64,000 bases of DNA from Candidatus Defluviilinea proxima (GTDB lineage Bacteria; Chloroflexota; Anaerolineae; Anaerolineales; Villigracilaceae), in assembly GCA_016721115.1 (NCBI GenBank), contig JADKIW010000001.1:3859501-3923500 (forward strand), written 5' to 3'. The notes under the pieces were generated by a model. That model was given only the letters and a program-made list of their open reading frames with translations. It had not been told where the DNA came from and searched no databases. Positions within the stretch are counted from its first letter, which is position 1. The number at the start of each line of letters is the position of its first letter. Positions 45,586 through 55,064 of the stretch are shown here, piece after piece. Made by a program: the position numbers and the translations under genes.

Positions 45586-47145
45586 TCAGCGTTGTTTGTA
45601 AATCATCGCCCCATCAGTCTCATAGATAACTTCATAGCGCTTATCTGTACGCACACTTTCCACAAAATATGGAAAGGTTCTTACAACTGCAGGTCTACAA
45701 TTTTCCACATGCAGGGCCTTTGAAACATATACATAATCGTATTCTGCAGGGGAAATCAACGAATCAACACAGGACACATTCTCAAGAGCACAATCCTGTA
45801 AATCGTTTTCGGCTTTGATAAAGGCTCCAAAATCCTCGCCCTTCGTCCATTCAGTACCCTGCACAGTGAACAGGCTTTGTCTTCCCGTCAATGCAGGGAA
45901 CCACTCTGTGACCGAATCACACGAAACAGACGTTGTGCCAGTCAACACAAGGAAACGTGAATCAACAGGAGTATTGTTGCTCACCCAATACATGGCTTCC
46001 TGATCGTCAGGGTACAACGTCGCGGCCGATAATTGAAAACCAAATTGATACGCCGCAAAGATAAGATACAACATCAAATAAAAGGTGACATTCCTTTCAA
46101 TGGGCGATACCTGATTGGACAGTTCCGTCTCTTTCTTAACGAGATTCTGCAACGCAGGAAAAATAACATCGGTCAACCCGACAGCCGCTAACATTGCCAA
46201 AGGGATCGCTGCCGGGCCAGCCGCACTACGCCCTTCCACAAAGAAGGGGATAGCCATCCATATTGGGAGGAAATAGTCCCTACGGATGAGGCGGTGTGCA
46301 ACCCCAATCAACCCCAAGATGGCAATAAATGTTGCGTAGGGTTCTTCGGTAAACACAAAGAAAACAAGATTGAACACGGCAATAAGTTTCTTGCCCGTTG
46401 CCGCCGCATTGAACAATGGCTCAGTGCCGTGATAGTGAAGAACTGTCCCCCACCACGGTGTGGTGACAAGTAGAACAACCACACCAACTAAAACCGACTG
46501 GAAAAATGTATTTCGTTTACGGGAGAACATAAGCCAGAACAAAACCGCAGAGACGACCGTATGCACTGCGGCTTCGGGGTGACTCATCACAGCCAATCCG
46601 CCAAAGAGACCCGCCCAAAGAATATCAGTACGACGGTTTTCTTCATAAAGGCGCAGGACGAAGAATAAGGTCAACAGCATAAAGAACTGACCAGGACTAC
46701 GTGTGAGGCCACCTCCCATCACAAACCAGGAAAAGGCCCGGGGCATAAGGGCAAAGAACAAGGTCGAGAGTGAAGCGCGGTATTTATCCTTGAAAAGCCG
46801 AAGGGACAATAAATAAAGGGCAAAGATGGAGAGCGATGCAAAAAATGAAGGAACCCATCGAAGCGCCTGGACCGCATTCATCTTGAACAGGTCAACGGTG
46901 ATGGCGCCGAAATAAAATCCAAGTGGCGGATAAGCAAACGGGATATTCAAATGATTGTAGGTTGTGAATGCAGGGATCAGATAATGATTGGCGCGCAAGT
47001 CATCCACCATCACCGCGAACATACCGCCATCGTTGATCGCAAATCCCGCCAACAGAGTCAAGTTGAAGCGCATGAATACGCCAAGCACAATCGCAAGCAG
47101 TAAGATCAGCGAAGCCCATTCATCGCGCGTGATGGATTTTTTCAT
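45586..47145 (-). CDS. GT-C-like polytopic membrane protein
   Basis: A 519-residue membrane protein with about eleven helices. After helix 1 the loop GFAINDGGMFAVMVDDLR has the acidic residue expected of GT-C enzymes. Helices near 80-360 are followed by a soluble extracytoplasmic tail (SRFLVLTGTTSVSCDSVTEWF) with several cysteines that could form disulfides. ATG 47145 has GGAG eight bases upstream; the longer frame to 47202 has no such site. It is downstream of the oxidase assembly genes but separated from them by 93 bases. Confidence 0.7.
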   Translation of the reverse strand: MKKSITRDEWASLILLLAIVLGVFMRFNLTLLAGFAINDGGMFAVMVDDLRANHYLIPAFTTYNHLNIPFAYPPLGFYFGAITVDLFKMNAVQALRWVPSFFASLSIFALYLLSLRLFKDKYRASLSTLFFALMPRAFSWFVMGGGLTRSPGQFFMLLTLFFVLRLYEENRRTDILWAGLFGGLAVMSHPEAAVHTVVSAVLFWLMFSRKRNTFFQSVLVGVVVLLVTTPWWGTVLHYHGTEPLFNAAATGKKLIAVFNLVFFVFTEEPYATFIAILGLIGVAHRLIRRDYFLPIWMAIPFFVEGRSAAGPAAIPLAMLAAVGLTDVIFPALQNLVKKETELSNQVSPIERNVTFYLMLYLIFAAYQFGFQLSAATLYPDDQEAMYWVSNNTPVDSRFLVLTGTTSVSCDSVTEWFPALTGRQSLFTVQGTEWTKGEDFGAFIKAENDLQDCALENVSCVDSLISPAEYDYVYVSKALHVENCRPAVVRTFPYFVESVRTDKRYEVIYETDGAMIYKQR

Positions 47146-47238
47146 AAGGATGTCTCCAGCGTTTGGTTTACCCGATTCTAACATGACTGAAACAAAAGGC
47201 ATCCGAGGTTTTACAAAACCTCGGATGCCTCATTTTAC

Positions 47239-48555
47239 TTACAACACGGCATCGATCATGATTGCAAAAAAGATGAATACTAGATACGAGCTAGACCATT
47301 TATACATGCGCCATGCAAGTTTATTACCGCCATATTTCCAAACCGCCCACGCCGCATAGATGAGTGCGCCGCCCAGCACCAGCGCAGAGACTAGATACAC
47401 CGTTCCCGCCAAATTGAGCATGGGAAGCAACAACGTGACAATGACCAACTCAATCGTGTACACGAGTATTTGCCTGCGGGTCTCCATTTCACCACGTACA
47501 ACGGGCATCATGGGAACTCCAGCCTTCTCATAATCCTTCATGCGGACGATGGCCAATGCCCAAAAATGCGGGGGCGTCCACATGAAGATGATCGCAAAAA
47601 GGATCCAAGCCGTCCAATCGAGAGTACCGGTTGCGGCGGCGTAGCCCACAAGCGGAGGGATCGCCCCAGCCCCGCCACCGATGACGATATTCTGCACGGT
47701 CGCTTTTTTGAGCCAGACGCTGTATAAGATCACATAGTACATGATCCCTGCCAGAGAAAGTAACGCGGCAAGAGGATTCACAAAACAAGCCAGCACATAA
47801 TAACTGACAAGTGACAATCCCAAACCAAACGCAAGTCCTTCCGCACTCGTCAAACGCCCATCTGCCAGCGGACGTTTCGCCGTGCGTTGCATGTTCTTAT
47901 CAAGCTCACGGTCAATGTATTGATTGAGTGCGCTCGAGCCGCCCGCCGCCAATGCGCCACCGAGCAAAGTCCACAGAGTCAGTGAGAAAGAAGGCCATTG
48001 CTTTCCACCGATCACAAGCCCGCCGTATGTCGTGATCAATAACAAGCCAACGATCAAGGGCTTGGATAATGCAAAGAAATCCTTCATCCGTTGTTTTGTA
48101 TCGAACACAACAGGCTTCGGGTTTTCCTCAGCCAATACACCGGAGACATACACAAGCAAAAGCAGTGAGGTCCACAGAGCCCATGTGGTCAACCTGTGCA
48201 AAAACACAAGATGACCCGCATCAGGTTGCGTCACTTGCATTGCACCGACCAACGCCTGCCCAAAGAACATCACAGCCAGAATGGTTGTCAAAGGCAATAC
48301 AACTCGTTCTTCGCGTTGCTCTCTCCATGCCTTGCGGAACACGGCCAGCATCAAGATCGAAGCAACGCCCACAAGCGAGATATGCACCAACTTCATCCAA
48401 CCTGCGGGTGCGGTGGGCGTGCAAATCGGCCAACCTTTGCAAAACGCTTCAGCGCCAGTCAACGAGACGATGCGCCCCGCAATCGTCAGTGCAAGCACGG
48501 CAAAGAACAACACAAATACATATCTTGAAAAAGATGACTTGAGAGAATATCTCAT
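47239..48555 (-). CDS. ctaB: Half-length heme A synthase fused to heme O synthase (CtaA-CtaB)
   Basis: A 438-residue fusion. Residues 1 to about 145 have four helices and match only the N-terminal half of CtaA: GAEAFCKGWPICTP with the cysteine pair, then LVHISLVG and HLVFLHRLTTWALW with heme-ligand histidines. Residues about 155-438 are protoheme IX farnesyltransferase: LSKPLIVGLLLITTYGG, SSALNQYIDRELDKNMQRTAKRPLADG and MWTPPHFWALAIVRMKDYEKAGVPMMP. CtaB makes heme O and a full CtaA makes heme A. One half of CtaA is missing, so it may dimerise. Starts inside the SURF1 stop codon (ATGA). Confidence 0.88.
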   Translation of the reverse strand: MRYSLKSSFSRYVFVLFFAVLALTIAGRIVSLTGAEAFCKGWPICTPTAPAGWMKLVHISLVGVASILMLAVFRKAWREQREERVVLPLTTILAVMFFGQALVGAMQVTQPDAGHLVFLHRLTTWALWTSLLLLVYVSGVLAEENPKPVVFDTKQRMKDFFALSKPLIVGLLLITTYGGLVIGGKQWPSFSLTLWTLLGGALAAGGSSALNQYIDRELDKNMQRTAKRPLADGRLTSAEGLAFGLGLSLVSYYVLACFVNPLAALLSLAGIMYYVILYSVWLKKATVQNIVIGGGAGAIPPLVGYAAATGTLDWTAWILFAIIFMWTPPHFWALAIVRMKDYEKAGVPMMPVVRGEMETRRQILVYTIELVIVTLLLPMLNLAGTVYLVSALVLGGALIYAAWAVWKYGGNKLAWRMYKWSSSYLVFIFFAIMIDAVL

Positions 48556-49283
48556 TCCTGTTTCCTCAAATAAAACGGATACCCCACAAACAAGATCGTG
48601 GCAAATGTGAACCACTGTAACGCGTACCCCATATGCGGGCCTTCGGTCAACTCGATCACAGGTTGCGAAGGGATCGGTGGCACAGTATCTGCTTCTTCTA
48701 CATTCGGTTGAACATAAATTTTCAAAATGGGATACGGCATCTGAGGCGCGATCTTCTCGATATCGCCGTTATTCCACACCCAAAGCGGACTCCCGTCCGC
48801 AGGCAACGCGTCTGCTACGCCACCGAAAGCAGGTTTGGTCTGCCCAAGCCGCATCTGCCCTGTGACCGTGACCACACCGGGCTCATCGTACTTGCGCCAG
48901 TCTGCGGGCGCCGAATTGCCATCAGCGGGAATCCAGCCTCGGTCTACAAAAACAGCCGTCCCATTGGAAAGAAGCGGGGTCAATAGATGGTATCCATACT
49001 CGTTGCCATTGTATTGATTCCGCAAAGCGACCTGATTCTCGAAGTCATATTCCCCGGTAAACGAGACAGCCCGCCACTCCATTGTTTCAATGGCATCCGA
49101 GCCTGCAGAGTCCAAATCCAGCAAGGGCATGGCGCGCATGGACTCAACTTGCGCGTTGAATGCACGCCGCTGATCCAACCTATCCAATTGCCAGATGCCG
49201 AGGCGAGCACACACAGCCGTGCCAAGAAAAACTAGTATCGTAGTAAACAGCCACTTACGGCTGAACATTTTAAGCAGGAGCAT
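48552..49283 (-). CDS. SURF1 family cytochrome oxidase assembly protein
   Basis: A 243-residue protein with an N-terminal helix (about 8-28, WLFTTILVFLGTAVCARLGIWQLDRL) and a C-terminal helix near residue 220-240. GIWQLDRLDQRRAFN is the SURF1 opening motif and VDRGWIPADGN is its second signature. SURF1 helps insert heme a3 into oxidase subunit I. Start at 49283 chosen over later ATGs because it sits just after the preceding stop. Overlaps ctaB. Confidence 0.87.
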   Translation of the reverse strand: MLLLKMFSRKWLFTTILVFLGTAVCARLGIWQLDRLDQRRAFNAQVESMRAMPLLDLDSAGSDAIETMEWRAVSFTGEYDFENQVALRNQYNGNEYGYHLLTPLLSNGTAVFVDRGWIPADGNSAPADWRKYDEPGVVTVTGQMRLGQTKPAFGGVADALPADGSPLWVWNNGDIEKIAPQMPYPILKIYVQPNVEEADTVPPIPSQPVIELTEGPHMGYALQWFTFATILFVGYPFYLRKQE

Positions 49284-49767
49284 TTTCGTTCTTCTTTGCA
49301 GGCATGGCAAAGCTATACAGCGCGATCAATATTGCCATGGGAAGGCCAGCATAGACGATGCCAAAGAGGCGTGTGCTGAGCGTAAGAGGATCATGTACAT
49401 CCAGACCAAAATATCTGCCCGGCTGAAAGGTGCACTCGAAAGCCATATTTTCCACTTTACCTAGATGCATCTGCGCTGATGAATTCGCAGGGATCCACAA
49501 GGGACCGAGTTTATGATCAACCGCATCATTGTTCTTCACGGTGAGCGTATCTCCCACAACAAAGATCATATCCTTTGGAATGGACGGAGGTTGCTCCCCT
49601 CGCGCGACTTGTTCAGCCGTACCGGAAGGAATGGTCAATATTACTTCTTGAGGAGGACGCGCTGTTTCGCGCAGGAAGAGAAAAGGAACTTCACTGATCA
49701 AAGCGCCGATCACCAGGCCCATCACAAGCGATATGAAAAGTCTTTTGAACAAAAGAGACCGAGGCAT
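49270..49767 (-). CDS. Membrane-anchored cupredoxin-like protein
   Basis: A 165-residue protein with a helix at about 8-30, an extracytoplasmic domain of about 100 residues and a C-terminal helix near 135-155. FVVGDTLTVKNNDAVDHKLGPLWIP resembles the first half of a cupredoxin (the His after NNDAVD). FECTFQPGRYFGLDV has the following Cys but no later His or Met, so the usual type 1 copper ligand set is not complete. It lies between SCO and SURF1 (its start overlaps the SCO stop by one base) and is probably another oxidase assembly factor. Confidence 0.7.
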   Translation of the reverse strand: MPRSLLFKRLFISLVMGLVIGALISEVPFLFLRETARPPQEVILTIPSGTAEQVARGEQPPSIPKDMIFVVGDTLTVKNNDAVDHKLGPLWIPANSSAQMHLGKVENMAFECTFQPGRYFGLDVHDPLTLSTRLFGIVYAGLPMAILIALYSFAMPAKKNENAPA

Positions 49768-50381
49768 TATTTACCTTCTTGTAAGAGTAAGTTGAGGTCA
49801 TGGACAATATCGTCCACAGGTGTTCCAAAAATATACGAGACACGCATGTGCCCATCGCGATCGATCGTTGTGGTGCGTGCAGTATGATTTACAAGATACC
49901 CAGCCGCAGACGGGCTATCAACCACCTCGCGAAAAACACCGTACGCCTTCCATGTTTTCGAGAGTTCATCTTCTGTCCCGCTCAAGCCGATAAAACTGGA
50001 ATTGAAATGGTTGACATACTCTTGTACACGTTGGGGCGTATCACGTTGTGGGTCAACCGTCACAAAAACAACTTGTACTTGTTCGGCATCATCTTTACTC
50101 AATAGCCCCAGTGCCTGATTTAGTTCCGCCAATGTGGTGGGACATACATCCGGGCAGGAGGTATACCCAAAGAAAAGAATGACGATCTTCCCACGCATCG
50201 CACTTAACTGGAGGCTGGTTCCATTCTCCTGGACCAATGTAAACTCTGGTGCAACAGGATACGGTTCGCCATAGGTTGTTCCGCGAAATAAATCGGGCTT
50301 GCCAAAAACAGTCACCCCAACAATAGTCAAGCCGATCAACAAAAATACAGCCAACCCTACTAACAATGTTTTTCTATCCAT
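49767..50381 (-). CDS. SCO1/SenC-type copper chaperone
   Basis: A 204-residue protein with an N-terminal helix (about 5-27) and a thioredoxin-fold domain. The copper site is FFGYTSCPDVCPTTLAEL (CPDVC) and the third ligand is the histidine in YLVNHTARTTTID. It delivers copper to the CuA site of oxidase subunit II. First gene of the SCO, cupredoxin-like, SURF1, ctaB set that follows the oxidase operon after a terminator. Confidence 0.93.
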   Translation of the reverse strand: MDRKTLLVGLAVFLLIGLTIVGVTVFGKPDLFRGTTYGEPYPVAPEFTLVQENGTSLQLSAMRGKIVILFFGYTSCPDVCPTTLAELNQALGLLSKDDAEQVQVVFVTVDPQRDTPQRVQEYVNHFNSSFIGLSGTEDELSKTWKAYGVFREVVDSPSAAGYLVNHTARTTTIDRDGHMRVSYIFGTPVDDIVHDLNLLLQEGK

Positions 50382-50430
50382 GCGGTATCCCTAAATAGTG
50401 TTTGTGAATTTGATAATTAATGATACACCC

Positions 50431-50464
50431 AAAAATCGGGGCGGCCCATCCGAGCCGCCCCGAT
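50431..50464 (-). terminator. Rho-independent terminator after ctaE
   Basis: An 11-bp stem (ATCGGGGCGGC and its reverse complement) with an eight-base loop, followed on the minus strand by TTTTT. It ends the ctaC-ctaD-ctaE transcript before the assembly genes. Confidence 0.9.
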
Positions 50465-50506
50465 CCATTACAACTCTAATCGAGTTCTCATATCGTTTTG
50501 AGTGAA

Positions 50507-51274
50507 TTACACCAGTACTTTTCCTATGAGGTACAGCGCAGGGTAGAAGAAGATCCACACCACATCTATGAAGTGCCAGTAGATCGTGGCCGCTTCGACG
50601 GGGTAATGTTTTTCGTCGTACAAACCTTTTCGACCATTAAGCCATACGATGGCAAGGAAGACCAAACCTGTAAAAACATGGAAGGCGTGCATACCCGTCA
50701 TCATGTAGAAGGCGGCACCAGCAGTGCTCGATGAAGGCGTCAGACCCTCATGCGCCGCAAGACGCCATTCGACAAAAATCACGCCGATCAAAAAGCCAAG
50801 ACCGAGAATGAATGTGATCAAGGTGCTGTTGAGAAAACCTTGACGGTCGCCATTCTTCATCATAGTCTCGCCACGGTTCATGAAAAAGGACGAGACGAGG
50901 AGTACGCCTGTCACTACCAAGCCAAGTGTTTGATTCAAGTTCGGGCGGGTAAGGCCAAGCAAGTTCATGCGCATGACCAACAACCCGGCAAAAACAAAGG
51001 CGTCTGAGACCAGAAACAGCCAAAGTCCTAGTCGGTTGGTGCCAGTTTTGTACTCGTACGAGTCGTGGTCACCTTCGCTATCGGTGCTCAACTGGTAAAC
51101 ATGCATGTAATAGTAAACAACCAACCCCGCCTTCACGAGCGCTACAAGCACCAAAACCGTAACCGAATCAAAGGTGACAGCGATGCCAAACTCAAGCAAG
51201 GTCAGGATGCCGAGGTAGACGAAAATAAGTACGCCCTGCCCCAGCATGGATGCTTTATCTTGTTTATGTGTCAT
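50507..51274 (-). CDS. ctaE: Cytochrome oxidase subunit IV-III fusion
   Basis: A 255-residue membrane protein. The first 75 residues have two helices (LIFVYLGILTLLEFGIAV and VLVALVKAGLVVYYYMHV) of the small prokaryotic subunit IV type, joined by a charged linker SDSEGDHDSYEY-like stretch to five helices of subunit III. The subunit III part has LGLWLFLVSDAFVFAGLL, TGMHAFHVFTGL and TIYWHFIDVVWIFFYP, all characteristic. Subunit III stabilises the oxidase core. Follows ctaD by 18 bases on the same strand. Confidence 0.9.
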   Translation of the reverse strand: MTHKQDKASMLGQGVLIFVYLGILTLLEFGIAVTFDSVTVLVLVALVKAGLVVYYYMHVYQLSTDSEGDHDSYEYKTGTNRLGLWLFLVSDAFVFAGLLVMRMNLLGLTRPNLNQTLGLVVTGVLLVSSFFMNRGETMMKNGDRQGFLNSTLITFILGLGFLIGVIFVEWRLAAHEGLTPSSSTAGAAFYMMTGMHAFHVFTGLVFLAIVWLNGRKGLYDEKHYPVEAATIYWHFIDVVWIFFYPALYLIGKVLV

Positions 51275-51292
51275 TGTATTCTTCCTCCCCTT

Positions 51293-53391
51293 TTAGTGTT
51301 TCTTCCCGCCATCAGCGGAAATAAATTCAACGTACTTCGAACCGGGCAGACCGTAGTCATACGGTTCACCGACCACCTCAAAGGGAACATCATAGTTATG
51401 AACGGGCATCGGCGAAGGAACCTGCCACTCGGGAGAGCGCGAATTCCAAATATTGCCTTCCGCTTTTTCACCGTTCTTAATGCTATTGAAGAAGTTGATG
51501 AAGAAGATCAAAACGGACAAGGCAATGCCAAACGCAAAGATGGTCAATAACAGGTGTGTGAAATCGAAACCAAGCGCGGGATCATAGTCCGCGATACGGC
51601 GGCGCATTCCCAAGAGACCGATGCGCATCATGCCAAAGGTCAAGAAGAGGAATGAGGGGGTCATCAACCAGAAGTGAACCTTACCCCAGAACTCGTTCAT
51701 GCGGCGACCGGTCGCTTTGGGGAACCAGTAATAGATCGCGGCAAAGAACGGGAAGACAAATCCGCCGAAAATCGTATCGTGGAAGTGGCCTACGATGAAG
51801 TAGGTATCGTGTAAGTGCAAGTCAACAGAGACTGTAGCATTTGGGGGACCTGTCAAACCACCAAGCAAGAAGACGAAGATGGCTCCCACCACGAACAACA
51901 TCGGTGTAGGAAGTGTGATCTTGCCCTTCCAAATCGTGGCAACCCACGAGAAGAACTTTACACCAGTAGGAACGGCCACAAGCAATGTACTGTACATGAA
52001 CGGCACACGCAGGTATTCATTCATGCCGGAAGTAAACATATGATGCGCCCACACTACAAAGCCGACCAGCGCAATACCAAGTGACGACATGGCAATCCAG
52101 CGATATCCGAACAATGGCTTGCGGACGAAGACCGGTAAAAACTCCGAGATGATACCCAAGCCGGGGAGCACGAACACGTACACAGCTGGGTGCGAGTAGA
52201 ACCAGAAAAGATGTTGGAAGAGAACAGGATTGCCGCCCTTCGCAGGATCAAAGAAGCCCATTCCCAACAGACGCTGGAACATCACCAACTGGAACGCAAG
52301 ACCGATCAACTGAGTAGCGGTCAACGCGATGATTGACGTGGCAACGGACGCCCAAACAAAAATGGGCAAACGCCAAGCAGTCATGCCTTTGGCACGCATA
52401 CGGATCACGGTTGCGATCACATTCAACGCACCTAAGATGGACGACCAACCCGCAGTGAACACACCGAGGAAGAACATTTGCATGCCAACCGGAGCTTTAG
52501 CGGAAAGCGGAGGATAACCCGTCCAGCCTGTGTCAAAACCGCCAAGCACGAGGCTCATCAACAAGAGCACTGTCGCAGGAACAGAGACCCAGTAGGCAAA
52601 TGCATTCATGCGTGGGAAGGCCATATCATGCGCGCCGACCAACAGCGGAACAGCAAAGTTGATGATACCGGAGATGCCCAGCAAGATCGAAACGATCATG
52701 ATCATGCCGTGCAGGGACATCAATGTATTGTAAAGTTGCGGTCCGTTCTGGCCGAAGAGACTCATATCCACGTTCAGGAACTGCAAGCCAGAAGCGGCAA
52801 GCTCGGTGCGGAATATCAAGGCGAATAAACCACCGACCGAGATCAGGAACAAAGCTGTGATCGTGTATTGAATACCGATCACTTTATGGTCGAGGGAAAC
52901 GCCAAAATACTTTTCCCAACCCGGCACATCTTCATGATGTTCAAGCGTATCAATACCACGTGCCCACTTGACCCAGTCATCCATCACACCTACACCGAAC
53001 AGGAAGGAAACTGCGCCCACGATGCCACCGAACACCCAAGCAGGTTCTACAAAGAAGAAACCGCCAAACAAACTCTTAACAAAGGCAATTAGGTCTGCCG
53101 GAATCCCATCACGGACAAGGAATATCACAGCACGAATGACCGTAACAGTCAAGCCGCCAATCAACGTACCCAAGATCTGGTAAACCAGCCCACGCGTGAT
53201 GCCACGGTAACCATAGATCCCAAAGAAGAATGCCGTAAAGGCAAAGAGGATCGTGAACGCCGATGGGACAGAACCAGAAAAATGCGGTTTTCCAGTCACG
53301 CCCCAATCAAGTAGAAGCCCAAAGCCATACCCCACCACCCGGCAATCAGCAGAAACAGCAAACCAGTTCCTACAGAAAGTTTTCTTTTCAT
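51293..53391 (-). CDS. ctaD: Cytochrome c oxidase subunit I, A2 type, with an N-terminal membrane extension and a frameshift near the start
   Basis: The frame is open from GTG 53338 (681 residues), but a better start with GGAGG lies at 53391 (MKRKLSVGTGLLFLLIAG). The two join if one G is added to the G runs (C4 at 53330-53333 or C3 at 53338-53340, plus strand), giving about 699 residues. The first 140 residues contain about four extra helices before the core (VSLDHKVIGIQYTITALF). The core has the low-spin heme histidine in MSLHGMIM, the His-Tyr CuB motif WFYSHPAVYVFVLPG, AHHMF and HFHDT. YSHPxVY instead of GHPEVY marks the A2 (caa3-like) subfamily. Confidence 0.92.
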
Positions 53392-53412
53392 AATTCTATT
53401 TTCCTCCGCCAA

Positions 53413-54417
53413 TTATTTCAGCGTCTTTATATAAGCAATGATGTCAGCGATCTGCTCATCCGTAAGGTTGAACTGGATCATTTGCTGGTTTTCATAACCA
53501 GATACGATCTTGGCCTGAGGCGCTTTGATCGATTCGGCCAGATAGGCATCATCTGCTTCCACAGAGGAGCCGTCGGACAATTTAACTGGTTCACCAGCCA
53601 GCCCAAGCCATGTGGGGCCAATGCCCGTAGTGCCATCCACCGAGTGACATGCCGCACATCCATTTGCCGCCACCAAAGCCTTACCACGTCCTTCCGGAGT
53701 TTGAGCCGCTTCAGCCGCAAGAACTGCCTGCTCACCCATCCACGTGTCGAAGTCGGCTTGCGATGAGACGATCACCGGTTTTTCCATGTAAGCATGAGAT
53801 GTACCGCATAACTCGGCACAACGCACTGCATAGGTGCCGATCAGTGTCGGTGTGACGCGAAGTTCGGTTGTACGACCAGGCACGAGGTCCTGCTTGACGC
53901 GGAATTCAGGAACCCAAAATGAATGAATGACATCCCGGGATGTCATCTTCAAAAGAACCTGTTTTCCCACCGGAACATGTAATTCATCTGAGATCACACC
54001 GGTATCAGGATATTCAAATCGCCACGTCCACTGACTGCCCGTCACATTGACGACCAACGCATTGGGATCAGAAACACGTGTTTGCGCGAGATTACCCGCC
54101 CCGATATACGCCATAATCACTACTACGACCAATGGCAGAACTGTCCAGGCGATCTCAAGATTGGTATTCCCTTCAAAGTGTTCGCCTTCCCCAGTTTCCC
54201 CTTTACGTCTTCGAAAAACTACGAAGCTGTAAATCATGGGGACAACAATGAGAGCAAAAAGGAAGGACATCGCTTTGATCTGCAGATCCCAAAGCCAATC
54301 GATCGGTACAGCTTGAGCGCTTGCTTCGATTGGCATCAACCCCGCCGCACTCAAACCCATATACGTGAGAACCCCCGCTACAAGGACCAAAATTCCCACA
54401 ATCACAAAATGTCGCAT
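53413..54417 (-). CDS. ctaC: Cytochrome c oxidase subunit II with fused cytochrome c domain (caa3 type)
   Basis: A 334-residue protein with a signal-like helix at 5-25, a membrane hairpin (about 45-70 and 90-110), a cupredoxin CuA domain and a cytochrome c domain. CuA ligands are in DVIHSFWVPEF and CAELCGTSHAYM. The heme site is CAACH near 255 with a candidate axial Met in QQMIQFNLTDEQ. The fused cytochrome c defines caa3-type oxidases, which fits the A2-type subunit I. First gene of ctaC-ctaD-ctaE, with its own promoter. Confidence 0.95.
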   Translation of the reverse strand: MRHFVIVGILVLVAGVLTYMGLSAAGLMPIEASAQAVPIDWLWDLQIKAMSFLFALIVVPMIYSFVVFRRRKGETGEGEHFEGNTNLEIAWTVLPLVVVVIMAYIGAGNLAQTRVSDPNALVVNVTGSQWTWRFEYPDTGVISDELHVPVGKQVLLKMTSRDVIHSFWVPEFRVKQDLVPGRTTELRVTPTLIGTYAVRCAELCGTSHAYMEKPVIVSSQADFDTWMGEQAVLAAEAAQTPEGRGKALVAANGCAACHSVDGTTGIGPTWLGLAGEPVKLSDGSSVEADDAYLAESIKAPQAKIVSGYENQQMIQFNLTDEQIADIIAYIKTLK

Positions 54418-54474
54418 ACGTACTCTCTCCTAATACAAAATCGAACGGGGACCTCCCTCGTCCATAACCGCTCT

Positions 54475-54503
54475 AATTTACCAAATTTTCCTATATTTGT
54501 CAC
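54475..54503 (-). promoter_or_regulatory. Promoter of the cytochrome oxidase operon
   Basis: GTGACA, 17 bases, TAAATT on the minus strand. Predicted start near 54468, about 50 bases before the ctaC ATG, which has AGGAGAG close by. Confidence 0.6.
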
Positions 54504-54555
54504 GAATATTAATGGAAATAAAGCCGCTTCTTACTCAACCGATAATTGATTCGAC

Positions 54556-55023
54556 CTAAGAAGCCTCATTAAACGCTGAAAGCACTTCATTACTATGCTC
54601 AGCGGGACGTACGTTCTCAAACACCTTGACGATGGTTCCGTTACCATCGATCAGGAAAGTTGTTCGCAAAACACCTTCGTATGCTTTCCCCATGAATTTC
54701 TTTGGGCCCCACACTTGATATTGATCACAGACCTTATGGCCTTCATCTGACAACAGAGGAAAAGGAAGGTCAAATTTTTTCTTGAACTTAACATGAGATG
54801 CCACATTATCTGGGCTGACACCTAAAATAACGACATTGGCTTTCTCGTATGCAGAATAATCGTCACGGAAGTTGCAGGCTTCTGTCGTACACCCTGGAGT
54901 GTCATCTTTGGGATAGAAATACAATACAACGTTCTTTCCGCGAAAGTCGGAAAGCTTGCGAAGCGTATTTGTATCATCGTACATTTCAAACTCAGGGGCA
55001 GGTATTCCGGACGAAATTGGCAT
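54556..55023 (-). CDS. bcp: Thioredoxin-dependent peroxiredoxin, BCP/PrxQ type
   Basis: A 155-residue peroxiredoxin that reduces peroxides with electrons from thioredoxin. The active site YPKDDTPGCTTEACNFRDDY holds the peroxidatic cysteine (PGCTTEAC) and, five residues later, the resolving cysteine, the atypical 2-Cys PrxQ layout. Arginine in VLRTTFLIDGNG completes the site. Its own AGGAG is present. It lies upstream of the oxidase operon and may protect the aerobic cell from peroxide. Confidence 0.93.
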   Translation of the reverse strand: MPISSGIPAPEFEMYDDTNTLRKLSDFRGKNVVLYFYPKDDTPGCTTEACNFRDDYSAYEKANVVILGVSPDNVASHVKFKKKFDLPFPLLSDEGHKVCDQYQVWGPKKFMGKAYEGVLRTTFLIDGNGTIVKVFENVRPAEHSNEVLSAFNEAS

Positions 55024-55064
55024 AGTCTATCTCCTTTGGTCAGGCCGCTATTATACTCCGCAGA

